Assembly: GCA_937872225.1 (NCBI GenBank)
Contig: CALMRZ010000024.1
Coordinates: forward strand, 1 to 64,000
Reading direction: 5' to 3'
Source of the DNA: an uncultured Spirochaetota bacterium
GTDB taxonomy: Bacteria > Spirochaetota > UBA4802 > UBA5550
DNA length: 64,000 bases
The position numbers and the translations under genes are program-made. Below are positions 54,070-61,357 of this stretch, in pieces. Within the stretch, counting starts at the first letter, position 1, and each line of letters opens with the position of its first letter. The notes below the pieces were generated by a model. It searched no databases, had not been told where the DNA came from, and was given only the letters and a program-made list of their open reading frames with translations.

Positions 54070-55089
54070 TCATTTCCACTTGATTTTTTTCAGCATCAGA
54101 TATACATCTTTCTCCGCTTTCGCGCATTTCCTGAAGGCGGCGGCTATCGGGATCGTGTCTATTGATCCCGCTTTTTCACTGAAGGCTTTGGCGCACCCCA
54201 GTGCCGCCTGCCGCCACAGGTCGCCGACGGCAACCATTTTCCGGGAAGCCTCCAGAAGCTCAGGCATCCCCAGCAGCTGCGAGGCCTCCTTTAGAAAGGC
54301 CGCATATATGAAGCGGAACCCGCCGCCGCCGGTACCCACCTCTTCCTGGAAGGTCATGATGTTTCCCAGGTAATTCTTCACGTACTTTGTGTCGGGGGAG
54401 CCGTTCAGTTTTTCTATCCTTCTCGCCATGGTATAAATAGCCTTGATCCCGACCCAGGGCATCATCGGCTGCAGCATCATGGTAACGCTCTTCTTTATCG
54501 CTTTCCTGATCGCCTTGCGGTAATCGATCGTTTCGGGAAAATATTCCGGATAAAAGCAGTAGCCCTTGGGGGCGTTCTGCCCCAGGGCAAAGCGGGCCTT
54601 CCGGACCTGGTCACGGGTCACCCTGGTCGTATACTCGAAAATAGGATCGCTCACCAGGTACTCATCCCCCTCCCGGCCGTAGATTATTGTGGTGTGGGCA
54701 TTAAAGGGCATATTAAAATCGGGACAGAAATACGCGAGAAAACTCGCCGATACCTGCAGGCCCACCGGCTTTCCCCCGTCCAGCAGATCGTCCAGCTCCT
54801 TCATGGCGACATCCTGGTCCTTATAGGTCCTGGTGAAGAACCGGATTCCCAGGTTCTTCTGCACCCCGTTGATGATGCTGCGGGGCATCATGCGGTATGA
54901 TATGAGGGGCATCCCCCATACCTTGACAAAGGGGAAGTAGATGAACATGATGCTGTTGGATACGCCAAAAGCCATGGGCTCTGAGAGGTCCAGGCCGTAA
55001 TTGGTAACCAGTGACGAGACGCCGGCCGATTCACAATGCCCGCCCTGGTAATGCGTCCATTCAACGTTTTGCTGCAGTTTATGGTTCAT
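54070..55089 (-). CDS. BtrH-like papain-fold acyltransferase, copy 1
   Basis: 339 residues. The N-terminal half has the layout of the BtrH N-terminal domain: Cys19 in YQGGHCESAGVSSLVTNYG, LSEPMAFG, His132 in FNAHTTIIYGR and Asp148 in YLVSDPI form a likely Cys-His-Asp triad. The C-terminal ~150 residues are helical (DUF4872-like), containing the Gly-rich EEVGTGGGGFRFIYAAFL. BtrH moves an acyl group from a carrier protein to an aminoglycoside, so an acyl acceptor role with the ACP at 50903 is plausible. The start overlaps the stop of the 134-residue gene (ATGA). It converges on the SDR gene. Confidence 0.88.
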   Translation of the reverse strand: MNHKLQQNVEWTHYQGGHCESAGVSSLVTNYGLDLSEPMAFGVSNSIMFIYFPFVKVWGMPLISYRMMPRSIINGVQKNLGIRFFTRTYKDQDVAMKELDDLLDGGKPVGLQVSASFLAYFCPDFNMPFNAHTTIIYGREGDEYLVSDPIFEYTTRVTRDQVRKARFALGQNAPKGYCFYPEYFPETIDYRKAIRKAIKKSVTMMLQPMMPWVGIKAIYTMARRIEKLNGSPDTKYVKNYLGNIMTFQEEVGTGGGGFRFIYAAFLKEASQLLGMPELLEASRKMVAVGDLWRQAALGCAKAFSEKAGSIDTIPIAAAFRKCAKAEKDVYLMLKKIKWK

Positions 55090-55490
55090 AGGAGTCCCTT
55101 TTTAAAATTCTTTATGGTGTCGAGGTCAACGAGGAGGACCGTGGCGTACGTCTGGAGTGTCGCGTCATCCAGCTGTTCGAACCCCCGGGGATCGAAATGC
55201 TTTTTTACCTTTCTCTGCGACAGACCGGTCATCTGGGCCAGGGTCGAAAGTTCCATGTAGGCCCGGTGCATGAAATACTCGATGGGCGATGTCTGTCCCC
55301 TTTTCACCCGCTCCTTTGCGTCCTCGGCGCGGGCATCAAAATCCTCTCGGAGATTTATGAGGGCCCGGTATCCCGGCTCCCAGCCATTGGATCCGACCTT
55401 GACGAACTCGCCGTTGTCATCAACGGCATACTGCACCATCCTGGTGCGCATGGTTCTTTTGCCATCTTGAGGAACTTCATTGACTTTCAT
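55086..55490 (-). CDS. Helical protein coupled to BtrH-like enzyme, copy 1
   Basis: 134 residues, cytoplasmic. It begins MKVNEVPQDGKRTM, then YAVDDNGEFVKVGSNGWEPGY. Its last ~65 residues (YFMHRAYMELSTLAQMTGLSQRKVKKHFDPRGFEQLDDATLQTYATVL) look like a helix-turn-helix of the Xre/Cro type. It could be a DNA-binding regulator, an adaptor, or the acceptor for the acyltransferase; I cannot decide. It is coupled by an ATGA overlap to the 339-residue gene. AAGGAG precedes the ATG. About half of its positions match copy 2. Confidence 0.82.
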   Translation of the reverse strand: MKVNEVPQDGKRTMRTRMVQYAVDDNGEFVKVGSNGWEPGYRALINLREDFDARAEDAKERVKRGQTSPIEYFMHRAYMELSTLAQMTGLSQRKVKKHFDPRGFEQLDDATLQTYATVLLVDLDTIKNFKKGLL

Positions 55491-55549
55491 TTCCGGCTCC
55501 TTGTTTATGCAGAAATCAGCGTCGCTTCAATTACATAATGTACATAATG

Positions 55550-56566
55550 CTATTTCCACTTTATCTTTTTCAACAGCAGGTATGCCTCTTTCTCTTCCAT
55601 GGCGCATTCGCGGTATAATTGGGCCGTCTTCTCCAAGTCAACGTCATCGGTTTTTCCCTGGATGAATTTCCCGCATGATGAAGCGGCAAGCCTCCACTTG
55701 TCGCCGATGGCCACAAATTTTTTCGAGGCTTCCAGCAGTTCAGGGATCTTCAGCAGGTCATAGGCTTCCCTGAGGAAGGCTGCGTACATGTACCGGAACC
55801 CCCCTCCGCCGGTGCCGACCTCCTCCTGAAAAAGAACAATGTGATAGAAGAGCCCTCTCACGGCCTTTATGTCCGGATTTTTCCGGAGCCGCTTTACCAT
55901 CCTGGCAAAGGTTTTCATGCCCAGGACTCCGTAATAGGGAAACATAGGCTGCAGCATCATGAACAAAACACGCTTAATCGATTTTTTTACCGCTTTTTTA
56001 TAATCTACTGTTTCAGGAAACTCGAGAGGATAAAACATGAACCCCTTTGGCGCAGTGGGCCCTTTGGAAAAACGGGCATTCTGAAGATCTTCACGATGGA
56101 CCCTTGTTTGATGGTCCCACAGGGGATCGTTGATCAGGTATTCATCCCCTTCCCTGCCGGTGACAATGGTCATGTGGCTGTTGTTGGGAATGCGGAAATC
56201 CCCCAGAAAATATCTGAGATATGCCACGGAAGCCTGGATACCCACCGGCTTGCCTTCATCCAGCAGCCGGTCCAGTTCATCCATGGCTTCCTGCTCATTA
56301 TTGTATGTCTTGATGCAGAATTTGATTCCCAGGCGCTTCTGCACTCCCCTGACTATGCTCTGCGGAAGCATCCGCCACGCAAGGAGGGGCCGACCCCAAA
56401 TTTTGACAAAGGGCAGATACACGAAGCCGATATTACTCGAGATACCGAAGGCCATGGGCTCAGATAGATTAAAGCCGTAATTGGTTACGATTGAAGAGAC
56501 AGAGCCCGATTCGCAGTGCCCCCCCTGGTAGTGTTTGTATGGTTTCTGCGCTATTGCTTTTTTCAT
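55550..56566 (-). CDS. BtrH-like papain-fold acyltransferase, copy 2
   Basis: 338 residues, clearly a paralogue of the 339-residue protein over its full length. The triad is conserved as Cys18 (YQGGHCESGSVSSIVTNYG), His131 (NNSHMTIVTGR) and Asp147 (YLINDPL). EEVGTGGGGFRYMYAAFL and the C-terminal LLKKIKWK are the same as in copy 1. It overlaps the 133-residue gene by one base (TAATG). The pocket-lining stretches after the His differ (YGREGDEYLVSDPIFEY against TGREGDEYLINDPLWDH), so the two copies may use different acceptors. Confidence 0.88.
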   Translation of the reverse strand: MKKAIAQKPYKHYQGGHCESGSVSSIVTNYGFNLSEPMAFGISSNIGFVYLPFVKIWGRPLLAWRMLPQSIVRGVQKRLGIKFCIKTYNNEQEAMDELDRLLDEGKPVGIQASVAYLRYFLGDFRIPNNSHMTIVTGREGDEYLINDPLWDHQTRVHREDLQNARFSKGPTAPKGFMFYPLEFPETVDYKKAVKKSIKRVLFMMLQPMFPYYGVLGMKTFARMVKRLRKNPDIKAVRGLFYHIVLFQEEVGTGGGGFRYMYAAFLREAYDLLKIPELLEASKKFVAIGDKWRLAASSCGKFIQGKTDDVDLEKTAQLYRECAMEEKEAYLLLKKIKWK

Positions 56567-56967
56567 TACAGGGTACTCTTGAATTTTTTTATAGTTTCAA
56601 CGTCGGTGTGAAGAACATGGGCGTACCGGGCAAGGGTCTTATCATCCAGCTTTTCAAATCCCCGAGGTGTTAAATGCTTTTTCACTTTTCGCCATGGCAT
56701 CCCGGTAAATTGGGCCAGGCCGATAGGATCCAGAAATGCCTTGTACATGAAGTATTCAAGCGTTGATGACTGACCGTTCTTGACTTTTATCTTTGCCTCT
56801 TCGGCCAGTTCGGTGAATTCTTTCTGAAGATTGAGCCCCGCATAGTATCCCGGGTCCCATCCATCTGATTGAACTTTTTCAAATTTTCCCTCGTCGTTCT
56901 CCGCGTAGTGGACCAAGGTCGTTTTGAGCATTCGTTTGCCGTCCTGGGGAACTTCTTTTAATTTCAT
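56566..56967 (-). CDS. Helical protein coupled to BtrH-like enzyme, copy 2
   Basis: 133 residues. It begins MKLKEVPQDGKRMLKTTLVHYAENDEGKF and ends with the same helix-turn-helix-like region as copy 1 (LAQFTGMPWRKVKKHLTPRGFEKLDDKTLARYAHVLHTDVETIKKF). The ribosome-binding site TTTAACAGGA before its ATG is also found before the broken copy at 60.9 kb. It is the first gene of the four-gene minus-strand unit; its stop and the next start share one base. Confidence 0.84.
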   Translation of the reverse strand: MKLKEVPQDGKRMLKTTLVHYAENDEGKFEKVQSDGWDPGYYAGLNLQKEFTELAEEAKIKVKNGQSSTLEYFMYKAFLDPIGLAQFTGMPWRKVKKHLTPRGFEKLDDKTLARYAHVLHTDVETIKKFKSTL

Positions 56968-57265
56968 ACCAGTATCCTGTTAAATGATTTAGTAGCCTTA
57001 TCGCTAATAAATATTTTGTCAACAAAAAATACCGCAACTGAACATCTGAAGCAGTTTATGAATTAATTGATGTTACATGTTTATTTATCGTTCATTATAA
57101 AAATCTAGAAATCAGTATCTGCTCCAATACCGTCCCATCAAACACCCTGGGTCCTCTTTGATCAAGAGGGCTTTCCTTAATGTTAAGTCTTGAAATATCA
57201 TTTTTTATGGTTGATTTATTTCAAATTTCCCGTCAGGTATGGGGAATACTTTCGAGGGAGGGACC

Positions 57266-57757
57266 ATGAGAGATACATTTCGGCGGTATTTAATGGGTTA
57301 TAGTTTAACAGCGCTCTGTATTCTGCTGCTTTGCGGCTGCTACCCTAAGGCGGTGGGACCTGCCGGTCCTGACGGCAAGCGTTTGACCTGGGACATGATG
57401 AATACAGAACAGCGCACGGTGCACATGAAAAATATCGTGATGCCGCGCGCGGCTGAAGTGTTCCGGACCTGGCGTCCGAAGAAATATGCCGTGGTGAACT
57501 GCACTCTGTGTCACGGCCGCGGAACAGCAACCGGAAATTTCAACATGCCCACCGGGCATCTTCCGCGACTCAGTGGCGATTGGACCCTGGGGCCCGAGTT
57601 TAAAAAATACCCGGACACAACGAGGCTGAAACTGGACCGGCTGGTCCCCTTGATGGCCAAAGCCCTGGGAAAGAAGTCCTTTAGCATTACAACCCGGCGC
57701 GGATTCGGATGTTATTCCTGCCACCTGGGCCCGGAAGGACCGCTGTTCGGGAACTGA
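57266..57757 (+). CDS. Cytochrome c-like lipoprotein with two CxxCH sites
   Basis: 163 residues from the ATG at 57266 (GAGGGAGG upstream). The signal ends LTALCILLLCGC, a lipobox. Two haem c attachment sites are visible: CTLCHG (middle) and CYSCHLG (near the C-terminus). The first is followed by GTATGNFNMPTGHLPRLSG, which could supply an axial Met. It is probably a periplasmic, lipid-anchored electron carrier. No cytochrome c biogenesis gene is in the window. The neighbours do not explain its job. Confidence 0.85.
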   Translation: MRDTFRRYLMGYSLTALCILLLCGCYPKAVGPAGPDGKRLTWDMMNTEQRTVHMKNIVMPRAAEVFRTWRPKKYAVVNCTLCHGRGTATGNFNMPTGHLPRLSGDWTLGPEFKKYPDTTRLKLDRLVPLMAKALGKKSFSITTRRGFGCYSCHLGPEGPLFGN

Positions 57758-57855
57758 TCTTTCCACTGGTTTGCGAATGCCGTATAATCGACGGCAGGGA
57801 TATTGTTCTCATCAGTTCCTGGTTCCGGGGCCGGAACCCGCGCATCTCTTTCTTG

Positions 57856-58615
57856 TCAGGATTCCCGTTTCCCTTCACCCCGGGCAATGAGCTCTGCGAG
57901 GATGACCCCGCGCGCCAGCTCTTTCAACCCGTCAAGCCGGTCCTCGCCGTAGCCGTCGGTCTCAATGGCGGGGTGTATCGTCATGATCGCGGTGCCAGGG
58001 AACACGTTCCAGCCCCCCGGCGGCAGGATGCGCCGGGTGCCGGTGATGGTGACGGGAAGCAGGGGCAGGTTGAGTTCCCGGGCGATCACGAATGCACCGT
58101 TCTTGAACTCACCGAGGGCGCCGGTCCGGGTCCCTTCCGGGAGCATGATGATCGAGGTGCCGCCGACGATTTTAGAACGGGCGCTATCGAGGGTTCTCCT
58201 GAGTGCCTCGGGGCTTGAGCGATCGATATAGATATTGCCGCCCTTCTCGCCCGCATATCCGAACAGGGGGACTTTCCGCAGCTCTGACTTCATCACCCAC
58301 TTGATGTTGATGCCGAGCCAGCCATAGTGCACCAGGATATCATACTGGCCCTGATGGTTGGCGATGACCATGTACGAGCGGCCTTTCTCCCTTGTTCTCC
58401 CTGCCGATTACCTTCACCCGTATCGGCGTGATGCAGATGATAAACCGCGACCACCAGACCCCGGTCGTGCGGTGCGCTACCCGGTCATTGAACAGGAACA
58501 CGATGGCGATGCCCAGGAGCACGAAGAAGCAGGTCGCGAGCACGGTCAGGGGAATGAGCACCAGGAACTAGTACGGCTGATACAGGAGACGGAGGAGTTT
58601 TCGCATGAAACCCAT
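57856..58615 (-). pseudogene. plsC-type 1-acylglycerol-3-phosphate acyltransferase, disrupted
   Basis: Read together, the pieces give a whole PlsC-like protein: MGFMRKLLRLLYQPY, then FLVLIPLTVLATCFFVLLGIAIVFLF, then the active-site NHQGQYD and the MLPEGTR motif. Two lesions break it. The first is an in-frame TAG (58568-58570) between QPY and FLV. The second is a one-base insertion near 58380, after IGRENKGER, after which the frame of MVIANHQGQYD takes over. Two independent lesions in a 250-codon gene point to decay rather than one sequencing error, although assembly error cannot be excluded. Confidence 0.8.
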
Positions 58616-58676
58616 AACCACTATCCTTTATACAAAAAAAAGAGACTCTGCCCGCAGCGCGCCGTGACGGCGGCCG

Positions 58677-59222
58677 CTAGTTAGTTGGAAAGTATGCCGT
58701 CCATACCAGGGCGTCGAGAAGGGCGGTCTGCACGCAGAACGCTGCGCACCCGATCACCGCGAGCCGGTGCGCCCACACCGGCGCGGCCGGCTGAACCGTT
58801 ATGAGGGCCCCCAGGAGCAGCAGTGACGCTATGCCGGTAATTCCCAGCACCGCGCGGATTCCTATCCAGCAAATGCGCGATGGGTTCCCGAGCATGACGA
58901 ACGTAAGCGGCATCCAGAGCGCCGAGGGCACAAGGACCAGGGCATAGAGCCAGGGGAAAAGCCCGTATGAAAAATGACCGGCGATCGTGGCCCCGTCCGG
59001 GTTCAGGCGGAACATGATAAAATACGTAAAGGCAAGGTATCCGGCCGCAGCGGTGAACATCGAGATGGTGTATACGGGCATGATAGCGCGGGGAACTTCG
59101 CCCCAGAGGGCGCCGCGTGTTTCAGGGTGGTTCATGATGCCGATCACATAGCTGGCAAGCACGGCCGCGCCGCCGACCAGGTTTATCAGCAACAGGTAGA
59201 GCTTGTGCGGATGCATGTTCAT
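58677..59222 (-). CDS. Polytopic membrane protein of unknown function
   Basis: 181 residues with five or six hydrophobic helices (LYLLLINLVGGAAVLASYVIGI, IMPVYTISMFTAAAGYLAFTYFIMF, YALVLVPSALWMPLTFVML, AVLGITGIASLLLLGALIT, LAVIGCAAFCVQTALLDALVW). GGAGGA precedes the ATG. It lies upstream of the broken plsC on the minus strand. I recognise no family. Confidence 0.75.
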   Translation of the reverse strand: MNMHPHKLYLLLINLVGGAAVLASYVIGIMNHPETRGALWGEVPRAIMPVYTISMFTAAAGYLAFTYFIMFRLNPDGATIAGHFSYGLFPWLYALVLVPSALWMPLTFVMLGNPSRICWIGIRAVLGITGIASLLLLGALITVQPAAPVWAHRLAVIGCAAFCVQTALLDALVWTAYFPTN

Positions 59223-59530
59223 AGGTTCCTCCCGGATTTAGTGCTCACCAATTAAAAAAGTATGGTATCGGTTATATCAATCTAATATACAACACTATCT
59301 GCCCGTCGTGTATAGCGCAAAAAAATTATTAATTACTGCATAATGATGGCTTCGCCCTCAACCCAAATAAAAGGAGCAGGGAGCCCTGCGGGGCTTTTAA
59401 GGGGCTGCGCCCCTTAGAACCCGAAAAAATTTACGCGAAATACGCAGAAAAAAAAGAGTATTACTATAATACCCTGGAACACTGCCCGGAAGACGTTGAC
59501 ATCCATAACTAAAATGAATATCTTTATCAC
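59223..59530. repeat. Intergenic region with tandem hairpin repeat
   Basis: 308 bases without a gene. Two adjacent GC-rich hairpins, AGCCCTGCGGGGCT (59382-59395) and AAGGGGCTGCGCCCCTT (59399-59415), followed by AGAACCC, look like a common REP-type element. A run of A and AT-rich sequence follows, then the lipocalin promoter. Confidence 0.55.
59496..59524 (+). promoter_or_regulatory. Promoter of the lipocalin gene, possibly leaderless
   Basis: TTGACA (59496-59501), 17-base spacer, TATCTT (59519-59524). The ATG begins 6 bases after the -10 box, and no Shine-Dalgarno lies between them, so transcription would begin at or next to the start codon. Confidence 0.55.
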
Positions 59531-60079
59531 ATGAAAAACAAACGCTTAAAGAATCCGCTCACACTAATCGCATCGTCCATACTGCTGCTCGCCGGGTGCA
59601 GCGCTGCGCCCCCCACGCTCGGGACCGTTCCCGGCGTGGACATCAAGCGCTTCATGGGCGACTGGTACGTGATCGCGAACATACCGACCTTTCTGGAAAA
59701 GGAGGCCCACAACGCGGTCGAGTCCTACAAGCTTGATGCCGACGGCACGATCGCAACGACCTTCGCCTTCCGCAAGGGCAGTTTCGACGGTCCGGTCAAG
59801 ACCTATCATCCGCGCGGTTTTATCCGCGATACCGGGTCAAACTCGGTATGGGACATGCAGTTCCTCTGGCCCTTCAAGTCCGAGTTCCTGATAATCTATC
59901 TGAAGAACGACTACTCGGTTACGGTGATCGGCCGCAGCAAGCGCGATTACGTCTGGATCATGGCCCGCACCCCCGCGATCCCCGGGGCCGATTATCAGAA
60001 GATACTCACCCTCCTGAAGGGTGCGGGGTATGACACAGAAAAGATCCGGAAAGTGCCCCAGAAATGGGGCGCGCCCTGA
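59531..60079 (+). CDS. blc: Outer-membrane lipocalin lipoprotein (Blc-like)
   Basis: 182 residues. The signal ends LLLAGC, a lipobox. The lipocalin motif GDWYVIANIPTFLEK (GxWY) begins the barrel, with TYHPRGFIRDTGSNSVWDMQFLWPFKSEFLIIYL and the closing YVWIMARTPAI following. Blc-type lipocalins bind lysophospholipids or fatty acids at the outer membrane and respond to envelope stress. It is next to a broken phospholipid acyltransferase gene, which hints at a former lipid-turnover group. Confidence 0.93.
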   Translation: MKNKRLKNPLTLIASSILLLAGCSAAPPTLGTVPGVDIKRFMGDWYVIANIPTFLEKEAHNAVESYKLDADGTIATTFAFRKGSFDGPVKTYHPRGFIRDTGSNSVWDMQFLWPFKSEFLIIYLKNDYSVTVIGRSKRDYVWIMARTPAIPGADYQKILTLLKGAGYDTEKIRKVPQKWGAP

Positions 60080-60237
60080 TTCATCCCGGTTCGCACGACG
60101 ATAATAATATCCATCTTTTGGCGCAGACCCGCCCCTGCCGCGACTTTGGAGCATAGAGGCCGTGCGGTAGCCCGCTAGTCCTCGGAAGAAGAGTCCGCAA
60201 GGTTCGGCTGTTTATCCCGGAAAATGCCGCTGCACAA

Positions 60238-60795
60238 TCAGAAGGCGTAGAGGCGCTGGCCGGCTATGATCATGACACCCTGCCTGAAATCGATATCTTT
60301 TCCCCTGCCGGCGACTCCGCAGCCGCCCATTTCCACGAAAAAGGTCCAGTGCTTCATGACATAGATTTCAATGGCACCGAAGAAACGGGAGGCGAAGAAC
60401 GGGCCGCGCTTGCGCGTGATGTCGTACACGATGCCGCCCGTGACGCCGATGTAGAGCCTGCTCTGAAGGTAGATGGGCGTCTTCCACAGGATCCCCGCGG
60501 AAGGCATAACCGCGGTACTCCAGTGACGCGACTTCATCATACCGGTTGATGATTGACGAAAATAATACTGATTGGTAATGACCGGCGAGTCGAGGCGGAT
60601 GGCGAAGCCTTTACCCAGAAAGATATGAAAATCGAGACCGTACATCGGGTCTTCGTTATACAGGCCCACGGGGATCCCGATACCGAAGCGCTGATTATAA
60701 ATCGGCTCTTCCCCCGGTTTGATCGGCTGAGCCACGGCGGTTGTAGCCACCGCAATGAAGAGAAAAAAAAGCAATGCACACACGCGAAAAACCAT
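60238..60795 (-). CDS. Small outer-membrane beta-barrel-like protein
   Basis: 185 residues with signal peptide MVFRVCALLFFLFIAVATTAVAQ. Short beta-strands follow (YGLDFHIFLGKGFAIRLDS, LYIGVTGGIVYDITRK, FGAIEIYVMKHWTFFVEMGGCG), consistent with an eight-strand barrel ending in Phe (RLYAF). GAGGAGG lies before the ATG. Immediately upstream is the broken copy of the 133-residue gene family. Confidence 0.78.
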   Translation of the reverse strand: MVFRVCALLFFLFIAVATTAVAQPIKPGEEPIYNQRFGIGIPVGLYNEDPMYGLDFHIFLGKGFAIRLDSPVITNQYYFRQSSTGMMKSRHWSTAVMPSAGILWKTPIYLQSRLYIGVTGGIVYDITRKRGPFFASRFFGAIEIYVMKHWTFFVEMGGCGVAGRGKDIDFRQGVMIIAGQRLYAF

Positions 60796-60821
60796 ACCGT
60801 TACCTCCTCGTTAAAAAAAGG

Positions 60822-60916
60822 AATTCGTTCAAATAAGCCCTTATCATTGATCGCATACAGCGACAGTGTTTTCTTGAACATTTTTTCCCGTCTTGAGGAA
60901 CTACTTGAACTTTCAT
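60822..60916 (-). pseudogene. Truncated, frameshifted third copy of the BtrH-coupled helical protein gene
   Basis: From the ATG at 60916 the sequence reads MKVQVVPQDGKK. After loss of one A in an A-run, the other frame continues MFKKTLSLYAINDKGLFERI. This matches the start of the 133-residue protein (MKLKEVPQDGKR MLKTTLVHYAENDEGKFEKV) nearly position by position. The upstream TTTAACAGGA plus GGTATGAAA is also shared with the intact copy at 56967. Similarity stops where the ribosome-binding site of the small barrel gene begins. No BtrH-like remnant follows. Confidence 0.8.
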
Positions 60917-61035
60917 ACCTGCGTCCTGTTAAAGGATAAAGCATCAATATTGCAAACATGCCTTTGCCAACACAAATCCCGTGGAACAATAAGCAATGCA
61001 CTGTGAAATCAGTATGGCTTCTGGTAAAACATTTA

Positions 61036-61068
61036 GAAGACCCCTCTATGCCTCTGAGGGGGCATTAT
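61036..61068. repeat. Single family A repeat end
   Basis: AGACCCCTCTATGCCTCTGA then GGGGGCATTATG resembles a lone family A terminal repeat. No second end was found nearby. Confidence 0.45.
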
Positions 61069-61151
61069 GTTCAGGAGAATTGACAAAAATAGAGAATTAC
61101 TGCCTTCTATTAAAGTCGACCAAAAATTTATATTAGGAAGAAGGCAACCAC

Positions 61152-61268
61152 ATGAAAAGAATACAGGATTATATTTTGAAAGGTCAAGAAATATTTGTAG
61201 GATTGGAAGATTCCAAGAAGACATGAAAGGTTTGTGTCCGCAGCAGCGGCAGGGGGGCGTGTATTTGA
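61152..61268 (+). pseudogene. 5' remnant of a transposase, probably IS110-like
   Basis: ATG at 61152 with a good ribosome-binding site gives MKRIQDYILKGQEIFVGLED then SKKT, a TGA codon (61224-61226), then KVCVRSSG. The VGLEDSKKT(W)KVCVRS pattern resembles the DEDD-type N-terminus of IS110-family transposases (VGiDvSKxtwxv), with the Trp codon TGG turned into TGA. The rest of the gene is gone. The family assignment rests on this short motif. Confidence 0.5.
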
Positions 61269-61357
61269 ATTTATGTTGACTTTATTACCATAAAAACTAT
61301 TAAATCAATACATTGTTGGCAATTTATTCTTATAATAAAATTATCACGAGGCAACCA

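Noticed and set aside
58340-58561. Two separate small genes at 57856-58371 and 58340-58561
   Set aside because: They are consecutive pieces of one PlsC-type protein split by a frameshift; an upstream amber codon cuts off the first residues as well.
61067-61279. A 70-codon plus-strand ORF
   Set aside because: It overlaps a solo repeat end and a transposase remnant in another frame, and its product has no recognisable features.
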